Origin: Synergistaceae bacterium
Lineage (GTDB): Bacteria > Synergistota > Synergistia > Synergistales > Synergistaceae
Assembly (NCBI GenBank): GCA_031273585.1
Contig: JAISRP010000063.1
Coordinates: 1 to 5,327 of the forward strand
DNA: 5,327 bases
Reading direction: 5' to 3'
In this document: piece by piece, positions 1 through 5,274 of the stretch
How positions within the stretch are numbered: position 1 is the first letter of the stretch
How the letters are laid out: each line of letters opens with the position of its first letter
Translations under genes and position numbers: made by a program
Notes under the pieces: model-generated
Databases searched by the model: none
What the model was told of the DNA's origin: nothing
Seen by the model: only the letters and a program-made list of their open reading frames with translations

Positions 1-65
1 CCCTGTTTTTTTTTTTTTTTATTTCCCCCCGCTTGTTAAAAATAAAAAATTGTAAATTGTGCGGT

Positions 66-94
66 GGGGGGGGCCCCGGGGGGGGGTTTGGGGG
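66..94 (+). other. G-tract with G-quadruplex potential
   Basis: Two runs of eight and nine G separated by CCCC, then TTT and five G, satisfy the usual G3+N1-7 quadruplex pattern on the plus strand. The same tract can also pair with itself through the central C4. It is non-coding and sits close to the window edge, so the exact run lengths should be doubted. Confidence 0.4.
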
Positions 95-115
95 CGGCCC
101 CCCAAGGTCCTGCCC
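83..115 (-). repeat. Left copy of a ~32-nt intergenic repeat, inverted relative to the right copy
   Basis: Read on the minus strand, this segment begins GGGCAGGACCTTGGGG (115-100), an exact 16-nt match to 5202-5217 on the plus strand. The match continues through a CCG-C(n)-AAA-CCCC section with one substitution and one extra C. In both places the repeat lies just downstream of the last gene of an operon and reads in the direction of transcription. It contains self-complementary GC arms (GGGGG 90-94 with CCCCC 98-102; CCCCCAA 99-105 with TTGGGGG 122-128), so it can fold as RNA. Confidence 0.7.
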
Positions 116-141
116 GCGAATTTGGGGGACACCCGCGCGCA

Positions 142-1983
142 TCATCCGGTTCCGAGGGAGAATATCCCTTCCCTCAGCTCAGACTCCCCCGTCCCTCCCT
201 CCAGCAGCGCGCTCACGTCGTCTATTATACGGCTATGCTCGTCGCTCAGCGTCGAGAGGAATATCTTGGCGTGCATGGTCCTGTCCACGTGAACAGGATC
301 GTAGAACAGCTCCTCGTGCAGCTTCTCGCCGGGCCTTATGCCGGTGAAATTTATCTGGATGTCCCTGTGCGGCTCCCTCCCGTGGAGGCGTATGAGGGTC
401 TCCGCCATATCTAGTATCCTGACCGGCTCGCCCATGTCGAGCACGTACAGCTCCCCGCCGCGGCCCATTGACGCCGCCTGGAGGACTAAGCTCACGGCCT
501 CCGGTATCAGCATGAAGTACCGGCTCATCTCCGGGTGGGTGACGGTCACCGGCCCCCCCTTCTTGATCTGGCGCTCGAACAGGGGGACGACGCTCCCCCT
601 GCTGCCCAGCACATTTCCAAATCGGACCGTGATGAAGGCGGTTCCGGGGTACGCCGCCTGGGCGCTGCGGAGCAGGCGCTCCGCTATTCTCTTCGTGGCG
701 CCCATCACGCTCGACGGGTGCACGGCCTTGTCGCTCGATATCATGACGAACCTCGACACGCCGAACTGCCCAGCCAGGTCGGCTAAGGTCCACGTGCCAA
801 ACGCGTTGACCCTGAGCGCCTCCCTGGGGTTCTCCTCCATCAGGGGCACGTGTTTGTGCGCGGCCGCGTGAAATATCACATCCGGCCTGTGGTCGCGCAG
901 GATCGTCATCATCGTCCCGGCGTCGGCGATATCGGCTATTATCGGCCTGTGAGGGACGGCGCCGGCCCCCTCCATCTCATCCATTTTTTGCAGCAGGTTA
1001 TAGATAGAGCCCTCGCCGTGCCCCATGAGCAGCAGCTCGGACGGCCCGTGCCTCATCAGCTGCGCGCAGATCTCGGTCCCTATCGACCCGCCCGCGCCTG
1101 TGACGAGGACCCTGCTGCCGGAGATAACCGAGCCTATCCCCTCCTCGTCCAGGATTATCGGCTCGCGCCTCAGGAGGTCCTGGAGCTCCACTGAGCGCAT
1201 CATCGAGACCTCGACGCGGCCGCCGGCGAGTTCGTGCAGGCTCGGGAGGACCCTCACCTCGACGCCTAAGTGAGACAGAGTGTCTAAGTACTTTCGCATA
1301 TTCGCTCCGCTGGCGGACGGTATCGCTATCAGGGCCACGTTGGCGCCAAGCCTCTTCGCCTCGCCGTGGAGCGAGTCATCGCCGCCGAGCACCGGCAGCC
1401 CGGCTATTACCTTGCCGCGCTTCGCCGGGTCCTCGTCGATGAAACCTAGGGGGATGATGTCCGAATTGCGCCTCTGAAGGTCCCGGGCTATGAACGCGCC
1501 CGCCTCCCCCGCTCCGATTATGACAGCCCGCCGTGCCGCGCTTGGGCGCGAGGCGCCGGAGGACGCCGAGAGCTCCGCCAGACGCCACGATGCCCGGATC
1601 GCGCCCATGAAGACGATCCCGGCCAGCAGGGTTATCGCCAGGGACGACCTCGGTATCATGAGCGACTCGAGAAAGAAGTTCACCACAAGGAAGAGGGCAA
1701 CGCCCAGGACGTAGCTCCGGGTCAGCCTCGCATACTCCTCAACGCTTGCCTGGGGCCAGTGAACCCTGTAGGCCCCCCCCGCGTACATTACGGCGGCGAT
1801 GCAGACCGGAAATATGACCACCGCATACGCCAGATCGTCCCGGTAACCCTGGGACACCAACAGCGTGAGCCTCAGCGCGAACCCGATGTACACCGCGAGG
1901 GCCAGCAGGCACAGATCAAGCAGCAGCACCCGTCTGTTTCTTCCCGCGAGCCCCAGCCAGCTCCTCAGTATTTTCTCCCTCAA
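142..1983 (-). CDS. Membrane-anchored NDP-sugar 4,6-dehydratase, FlaA1/PglF/WbpM type (CapD-like polysaccharide biosynthesis protein)
   Basis: The 613-residue protein has the usual length of the long FlaA1-like dehydratases. Four hydrophobic segments (about 19-40, 53-72, 90-105, 113-130) anchor it in the inner membrane. A first nucleotide-binding fold follows, with G157-A-G-E-A-G162. A Polysacc_synt_2 (extended SDR) domain runs from about residue 292, with NAD motif T295-GAGGSIG-302, the segment H372-AAAHKHVPLME-383, the active-site region S416-S-D-K419 with M427-GATK431, then R454-FGNVLGSRGS and R550-PGEKLHEELF. A Met stands where classical SDRs have the catalytic Tyr, as in PglF and WbpM, where Asp-Lys does the chemistry. 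The family converts UDP-GlcNAc (or a similar NDP-sugar) to the 4-keto-6-deoxy sugar, the first step to bacillosamine, QuiNAc or FucNAc in surface glycans. The exact substrate is not readable here. The TTG start is chosen because a stop lies 12 codons upstream with no other start between; GAGGGG (1988-1993) sits 4 nt before it. It lies 31 nt after the small gene upstream, probably in one operon. Confidence 0.9.
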   Translation of the reverse strand: MREKILRSWLGLAGRNRRVLLLDLCLLALAVYIGFALRLTLLVSQGYRDDLAYAVVIFPVCIAAVMYAGGAYRVHWPQASVEEYARLTRSYVLGVALFLVVNFFLESLMIPRSSLAITLLAGIVFMGAIRASWRLAELSASSGASRPSAARRAVIIGAGEAGAFIARDLQRRNSDIIPLGFIDEDPAKRGKVIAGLPVLGGDDSLHGEAKRLGANVALIAIPSASGANMRKYLDTLSHLGVEVRVLPSLHELAGGRVEVSMMRSVELQDLLRREPIILDEEGIGSVISGSRVLVTGAGGSIGTEICAQLMRHGPSELLLMGHGEGSIYNLLQKMDEMEGAGAVPHRPIIADIADAGTMMTILRDHRPDVIFHAAAHKHVPLMEENPREALRVNAFGTWTLADLAGQFGVSRFVMISSDKAVHPSSVMGATKRIAERLLRSAQAAYPGTAFITVRFGNVLGSRGSVVPLFERQIKKGGPVTVTHPEMSRYFMLIPEAVSLVLQAASMGRGGELYVLDMGEPVRILDMAETLIRLHGREPHRDIQINFTGIRPGEKLHEELFYDPVHVDRTMHAKIFLSTLSDEHSRIIDDVSALLEGGTGESELREGIFSLGTG

Positions 1984-2014
1984 AGGACCCCTCTTCGCCG
2001 GGCCTGCACGGACT

Positions 2015-2467
2015 TTAAATTATGAGCTTGCCGCCGCCCCTGCCGCCCGAGCCGGGTGGGGGGGCGAGCCTGTCGAGCTGGTGCAGGACGTCGGGGGACG
2101 CCACCGTGAGGGACGTCCTTCTCGACTCCTCCTTGGCATACTCCTTGAGTTTTTTCTCGTACTCCTCCATGCTGCGCTTTATCGCGGCGGTGTCCCCGCG
2201 AACCCACTGGAGGATGTTCTCCGCGACCATGTTCACCACGTCGTCCGCGGGCTCCTCCTGGATCATGCCGAGCTCCTTCAGCATACGGTGCTCCTCCTTC
2301 ACGGAGTCCCGCACCTCCTGGTCCGTAATGAGCCCCTTCTTGTACAGGACCCTCATTATTATGTTGAACCTGGTCTTGTTGTTCTCGTCGTTCATCGCGA
2401 GGGACTCCACCCTTGACAGTAGCATCGTTATCACTTCGTCAAGGCTGATCTGCATGGGCATCTGCAT
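2015..2467 (-). CDS. Hypothetical small helical protein, function unknown
   Basis: I do not recognise this 150-residue protein. It has no signal peptide or membrane segment, so it is probably cytoplasmic. Residues 1-115 look almost wholly alpha-helical and charged. A segment around 35-70 (RVLYKKGLITDQEV, then KEEHRMLKELGMI) resembles the generic helix-'GLIT..E'-helix pattern seen in many small bacterial proteins but gives no specific family. Residues about 94-117 (EEYEKKLKEYAKEESRR) could form a short coiled coil. The end, from about 136, is a flexible PPPGSGGRGGG tail followed by KLII. The ATG at 2467 is preceded at 7 nt by a perfect GGAGGT. A TTG five codons upstream overlaps that ribosome site and is rejected as the start. 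The protein looks genuine: good ribosome site, protein-like composition, and an operon-like 31-nt gap to the dehydratase gene. It might regulate or scaffold the dehydratase pathway, but nothing in the sequence proves this. Confidence 0.8.
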   Translation of the reverse strand: MQMPMQISLDEVITMLLSRVESLAMNDENNKTRFNIIMRVLYKKGLITDQEVRDSVKEEHRMLKELGMIQEEPADDVVNMVAENILQWVRGDTAAIKRSMEEYEKKLKEYAKEESRRTSLTVASPDVLHQLDRLAPPPGSGGRGGGKLII

Positions 2468-2474
2468 CGTTGAT

Positions 2475-2480
2475 ACCTCC
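2475..2480 (-). promoter_or_regulatory. Ribosome binding site deciding the start of the small helical protein
   Basis: GGAGGT on the minus strand sits 7 nt before the ATG at 2467. This fixes the start there instead of at the in-frame TTG at 2482, which would lie across the ribosome site itself. Confidence 0.85.
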
Positions 2481-2508
2481 AAAAAAATTTATTATCAGTT
2501 GCCCGCAC

Positions 2509-2517
2509 ATTCTAACA
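2509..2517 (-). promoter_or_regulatory. Candidate extended -10 promoter for the leftward pair
   Basis: On the minus strand the sequence reads TGTTAGAAT: an extended TGn followed by TAGAAT, a 5/6 match to TATAAT. No good -35 box lies 16-18 nt upstream, which is acceptable for extended -10 promoters. Transcription would start near 2502, giving a leader of about 35 nt before the ATG at 2467. This is a pattern match only. Confidence 0.4.
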
Positions 2518-2536
2518 TATTTGCGCCGCTCATGAG

Positions 2537-2574
2537 GCAGGACCGCGAGAATGCGTCAAGGGTCCAGGTCCTGC
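2537..2574. repeat. Inverted repeat in the divergent intergenic region
   Basis: GCAGGACC (2537-2544) and GGTCCTGC (2567-2574) are perfect 8-nt arms around a 22-nt spacer. It lies between the two divergent promoter regions and upstream of the candidate -10 of the leftward genes, so it could be an operator or an RNA hairpin. The left arm with its preceding G (GGCAGGACC) also occurs in both flanking repeats (5203-5211, and the complement at 106-114). The element may therefore be related to those repeats and not be a regulator site. Confidence 0.45.
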
Positions 2575-2597
2575 GGATTTTAAGCGAATTTACACTG

Positions 2598-2638
2598 AGC
2601 TAAAAAACGGCTCTTCGTATAAAATAGTTTTTTAGGCT
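2598..2638. promoter_or_regulatory. AT-rich inverted repeat around a TATAAAAT box upstream of the YitT gene
   Basis: TAAAAAAC (2601-2608) and GTTTTTTA (2627-2634) are perfect arms. AGC (2598-2600) can also pair with GCT (2636-2638) if one G bulges. The loop contains TATAAAAT (2618-2625), a plausible -10 for the rightward genes. No convincing -35 lies at 17 nt; TTTACA at 2589-2594 is 23 nt away, too far. A dyad around a -10 box would suit repressor binding, but this is inferred from position only. Confidence 0.35.
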
Positions 2639-2668
2639 GAGCCTGTTCGCTTGGAATCCTTTAATTAT

Positions 2669-2674
2669 GGAGGG
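2669..2674 (+). promoter_or_regulatory. Ribosome binding site deciding the start of the YitT gene
   Basis: GGAGGG lies 6 nt before the TTG at 2681, an ideal spacing. The in-frame TTG at 2651 has only a weak site before it, and the first in-frame ATG (2735) would be 20 nt from the nearest purine-rich run. Confidence 0.65.
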
Positions 2675-2680
2675 TCGCGC

Positions 2681-3586
2681 TTGCACAATCATCGCATCAA
2701 CTTCAGCAGGAGGGGCTTTAAAAAAATCCTGAAAATGCTTCCGATAGTCGTCAGGGCGGAGTTTCCGACGCTCGTCACCGTATGCATAGGGCTCACGATA
2801 TACGTGTTCGGAGTCATGGCCTTCACGGTGCCGTTCCGCCTCCCGGACTCGGGCGTCACTGGGATAGCGGTGCTGCTCAGGTACTCCATGGGCGTCTCGC
2901 TCTCGCTCACGGTCGCATCGGCTAACGTGATACTCCTCCTGTGGGCCGGACGGGAGCTGTCGCTCAGGTTCGTGCTGTGGACGATATTTTCCGTCATCTT
3001 CATAACCGCGCTCATGCACCTGATGGAGGGGATACCGTTTCCCCGCACCGACCAGAGGCTGCTCATCGCCCTGATCGGCGGGGCGATAAAGGGCTACGGC
3101 GGGGGGATCGTAATCCGCTCCGGCGCGTCAGGCGGCGGCTTGGATATCGTGACGCTTTACCTCCGTAAAAAGTTCGGGGTCGAGGTCGGCAAGTACAGCT
3201 TCTACATCAACACCGTCATAATAGGGGCTAGCACGTTCGTCGTCGGGATCGAGAACGCCATGCTGGGCCTGATAGGGGCCTATTCGTCCAGCGTCGCCAC
3301 GGACAGCGCGATAACCGAGTTCGACCGGCGCAGGCTCATCCTGGTGGTGACGAAGGCCCCAGCTCCGATAGTCGAGTACATCAGCACGGAGCTCACGAGG
3401 GGGTCGACCGTGATCGACGCGCACGGCGGGTACTCCGGTGACTTCCGCCCCATGGTGATGTGCGTCCTCACCAAGCGTCAGGCCGTGGACCTCAAGCGAT
3501 TCCTGTCCGAGAACCAGCCCTCGGCCTTTATGATAGTCTCGGACGCGGCGGAGGTAATGGGCCGGGGCTTCAAGTCATGGCGATAG
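2681..3586 (+). CDS. YitT-family membrane protein with C-terminal DUF2179 domain
   Basis: From the TTG at 2681 the protein is 301 residues, normal for YitT proteins (about 280-300). The N-terminal half is the YitT_membrane (DUF161) domain, with hydrophobic segments at about 30-50, 57-66, 74-90, 96-113, 127-146 and 172-200. It carries the family hallmarks: a first helix followed by LPDSGVTGIA (54-63), and the S147-GASGGGLDIV-157 segment. The last ~85 residues (about 217-301) form the DUF2179 domain: R240-GSTVIDAHGGYSG, then a hydrophobic strand, L271-KRFL, and the typical end SAFMIVSDAAEVMGRGF. The family sits in the inner membrane, and its transport or sensing role is not established. The next gene starts 4 nt after the stop, so the two are surely co-transcribed and probably translationally coupled. 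An alternative start at TTG 2651 would add 10 residues; ATG 2735 would give 283. The family call is firm and the start less so. Confidence 0.88.
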   Translation: MHNHRINFSRRGFKKILKMLPIVVRAEFPTLVTVCIGLTIYVFGVMAFTVPFRLPDSGVTGIAVLLRYSMGVSLSLTVASANVILLLWAGRELSLRFVLWTIFSVIFITALMHLMEGIPFPRTDQRLLIALIGGAIKGYGGGIVIRSGASGGGLDIVTLYLRKKFGVEVGKYSFYINTVIIGASTFVVGIENAMLGLIGAYSSSVATDSAITEFDRRRLILVVTKAPAPIVEYISTELTRGSTVIDAHGGYSGDFRPMVMCVLTKRQAVDLKRFLSENQPSAFMIVSDAAEVMGRGFKSWR

Positions 3587-3590
3587 GGGC

Positions 3591-5174
3591 ATGAACGCGC
3601 GGGACGGCTCGTTCCTGTCCCGGACGTTACGCCGCCTGCTCTCGGTGAGGAGCGCGCGCGGCGTGTCGCTGGCGCTCTCCTTCCTCCCCCTCGCGAGCAA
3701 GCCCCTCGGTTACCTGAGGACGCTGCTCACGGCATGGGCGTTCGGGACGTCCCCGGGAATGGACTCGTTCCACCTCGCCAACAGCATAATCTCCCTCTTC
3801 GCGGGGAGCGTCGGGGGGGCGCTTCAGAGTTCCGTGCTTCCGGAGATCGTCCGGGCGAGGCACGAGACGGGGGACGACCGGAGCAGCAGATCGATCGTAG
3901 CGCTTACGACGTGGGTCGTCATGGCGCTGACCGCCCTGTTCTGCGCCGCGGTGGCGATCGCCCCGGGGGTCATGGTGAGGTTCTTCGCCAGCGGGTTCGA
4001 CCCCGAGAGGGTCAGGATCGGGGCGATAATGCTCTGGTGGCTCGCGCCGTTTGCCATCGTAACCATGTGCAAGCCGGTGGCTGACATCTGGGCCCTCTTC
4101 ACCGAGCGTTACACGCTGTCCGCGATATGCTCCCTCCCGTTCAACTTCATCGCGATTCCGTCGATGCTCCTTGCCATCCCGCTGATCGGCGTCTACTCCG
4201 TCGCCTTCAGCATGAGCGTCTCCCACGCGATACTGTTCGCGCTCTTCCTGTGCGCCATGCGAGGCGTGCCGACGTTCCAGGCCCCAGGCCGGATTCCGGC
4301 AAAGAGCATAATTAGAATAGGAAAGAACTCCACCTGCGTCGCGGCGCTGATTGCGGCAAACACCGTCTTCATGGTGATCGACAGGTACTTCGCGTCGAGG
4401 CTCCCGTCAGGATCTGTGGCCGCCATCAGCTACGGCGGCGTTCTTATCGGCATCATATCGGCGCTCTCGGAATCGCCGATGACGTTCCTCCTGAAGAAGC
4501 TGAGCGGAGCCGCAGCGGAGAACAGGGGGGAGTCGATCAGGATGACGGAGTCGACCCTGGCGATAGTGCTCGCCTACTTCATGCCGGTCAGCCTGTTTGC
4601 CTCAGCGGCGGCCCGCCCCATAGTGTCCCTGCTGTACGGCTGGGGAAACTTCGGCGTCTCATCCGTGGACATGACCGCGACTGCCATCTCCGCCTACTGC
4701 TACGGCATCATGTTCTCGGTCGCGACGACGGTGCTGTACCGCTACGCCCAGGCGGCTCAAAAACTCGCCCCGATAGTGGCGTTCTCAGGCCTGACCATAG
4801 CCGCCAACGCGATACTCGACTGGTTCATGGTCCAGCGATGGGGAATATGGGGGCTCGCGCTCGCCACGAGCATAACTCAGATCATAGGCTTCGTCCTCTA
4901 CTACTCCGCCGTCATCGGCCGCGGGCTCCCCGCCTTCCTGATCCGCTCCAGATTCTTCCTCCAGCTTGCGGTCACCACGGCATACGCCGCGGTCTCGTTC
5001 TGGTCAGGGGTGTTCGGCACGGCCGTACACGCCGTCTCGGCCCTCGTGATCGCCGTCCTCTACATCTTCACGGCGGAACGGCTGAACCTCATGCCGTGCG
5101 TGCCCGAACACTGGCGACCGATGAAGCTGGCGTCGTTCATACTGGGCAGCGCGAGGTCCTACTTCTCGGCCTGA
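3591..5174 (+). CDS. MurJ/MviN-family lipid-linked glycan flippase, divergent
   Basis: The 527-residue, very hydrophobic protein has MurJ length and room for about 14 membrane helices. Family signatures in order: the opening ASKPLGYLRTLLTAWAFG with D58-SF; LPSGSVAAISYGG (271-283), matching the segment before MurJ TM8; LLYGWGNFG (347-355), like the MurJ 'LLYgrGaFd' box; and a C-terminal NAILDWF...WGIWGLALATSITQ (406-430). MurJ flips lipid II to the periplasmic face for peptidoglycan synthesis. By eye against E. coli MurJ, Arg24 and Asp39 are kept (R43, D58), but Arg18 is Lys37, the 'LLRR' that holds Arg52 is absent (NSIISLFAGS), and the 'YADR' Arg (Arg270 as I recall it) is replaced by YGGV (281-284). 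It may thus be a paralogue moving another lipid-linked oligosaccharide, and I withhold the symbol murJ. The ATG lacks a well-spaced ribosome site and probably depends on coupling to the YitT gene 4 nt upstream. A GTG at 3663 with AGGAG 10 nt before it is an alternative start. Confidence 0.85.
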   Translation: MNARDGSFLSRTLRRLLSVRSARGVSLALSFLPLASKPLGYLRTLLTAWAFGTSPGMDSFHLANSIISLFAGSVGGALQSSVLPEIVRARHETGDDRSSRSIVALTTWVVMALTALFCAAVAIAPGVMVRFFASGFDPERVRIGAIMLWWLAPFAIVTMCKPVADIWALFTERYTLSAICSLPFNFIAIPSMLLAIPLIGVYSVAFSMSVSHAILFALFLCAMRGVPTFQAPGRIPAKSIIRIGKNSTCVAALIAANTVFMVIDRYFASRLPSGSVAAISYGGVLIGIISALSESPMTFLLKKLSGAAAENRGESIRMTESTLAIVLAYFMPVSLFASAAARPIVSLLYGWGNFGVSSVDMTATAISAYCYGIMFSVATTVLYRYAQAAQKLAPIVAFSGLTIAANAILDWFMVQRWGIWGLALATSITQIIGFVLYYSAVIGRGLPAFLIRSRFFLQLAVTTAYAAVSFWSGVFGTAVHAVSALVIAVLYIFTAERLNLMPCVPEHWRPMKLASFILGSARSYFSA

Positions 5175-5197
5175 CGATAAAACCTAACTGCCCAAAT

Positions 5198-5228
5198 CCA
5201 AGGGCAGGACCTTGGGGCGCCGCCCCAA
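5198..5228 (+). repeat. Two overlapping small hairpins after the flippase gene
   Basis: CCAAGG (5198-5203) pairs with CCTTGG (5210-5215), and TTGGGGC (5212-5218) pairs with GCCCCAA (5222-5228) around a GCC loop. The two stems share bases and cannot form together. They lie within or beside the 32-nt repeat copy, starting 24 nt after the flippase stop. Confidence 0.55.
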
Positions 5229-5233
5229 ACCCC
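5202..5233 (+). repeat. Right copy of the ~32-nt intergenic repeat
   Basis: This is the plus-strand partner of 83-115: 16 identical leading bases, then one substitution and one C-run length change. It follows the last gene of the rightward pair, just as the left copy follows the last gene of the leftward pair. Both copies keep the same orientation relative to transcription. Confidence 0.7.
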
Positions 5234-5234
5234 G

Positions 5235-5274
5235 CCAGGGAGCGGAGCTCCCTGGACCCTATTTTATTTTTATT
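5235..5274 (+). terminator. Intrinsic terminator after the flippase gene
   Basis: CCAGGGAGC (5235-5243) and GCTCCCTGG (5247-5255) form a perfect 9-bp GC-rich stem with a GGA loop. After ACCC comes a T-rich tract (TATTTTATTTTTATT, 5260-5274). The stem starts 60 nt after the flippase stop on the same strand. The 4-nt gap before the T tract is slightly long, but the overall form is that of a rho-independent terminator. Confidence 0.65.

Larger units (their letters stand above)
1..141. other. Non-coding left end, low complexity, next to a repeat
   Basis: This stretch holds no credible gene. It has a run of 15 T (6-20), an AT-rich patch (36-60), then G8-C4-G9-TTT-G5 (66-94) leading into a repeat copy at 83-115. 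The sequence lies downstream of the dehydratase gene, whose stop is at 142-144 on the minus strand. Short frames here are composition artefacts: they read as Gly/Pro-rich peptides. Read on the minus strand, a GC-rich segment is followed by a T-rich tract (36-50 on the plus strand), so transcription may end here, but no clean stem abuts the T tract and I do not call a terminator. The homopolymers may also contain sequencing or assembly errors. Confidence 0.6.

Noticed and set aside
233..871. Overlapping open frames on both strands within the dehydratase gene
   Set aside because: They are frame shadows of a gene with intact NAD-binding and active-site motifs throughout, and they show no motif of their own.
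2468..2482. TTG start at 2482 for the small helical protein
   Set aside because: The TTG overlaps the GGAGGT ribosome site, which is ideally spaced for the ATG at 2467.
2022..2603. Long plus-strand open frame opposite the small helical protein gene
   Set aside because: It is a Ser-rich mirror of the minus-strand gene with no family features. The minus-strand gene has a perfect ribosome site and protein-like composition.
2589..2625. TTTACA with TATAAA as a sigma-70 promoter for the rightward genes
   Set aside because: The spacing is 23 nt, too long for a standard promoter. Only the -10-like box is mentioned, at low confidence.
2651..2680. TTG start at 2651 for the YitT protein
   Set aside because: Only a weak purine run precedes it, while the TTG at 2681 has GGAGGG at 6 nt. 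It remains possible but less likely.
3627..4226. 199-codon minus-strand open frame inside the flippase gene
   Set aside because: Its composition (Arg, Glu, Gly, His rich, no hydrophobic core) is what an antisense reading of GC-rich membrane-protein DNA gives. The plus-strand gene has clear family motifs.
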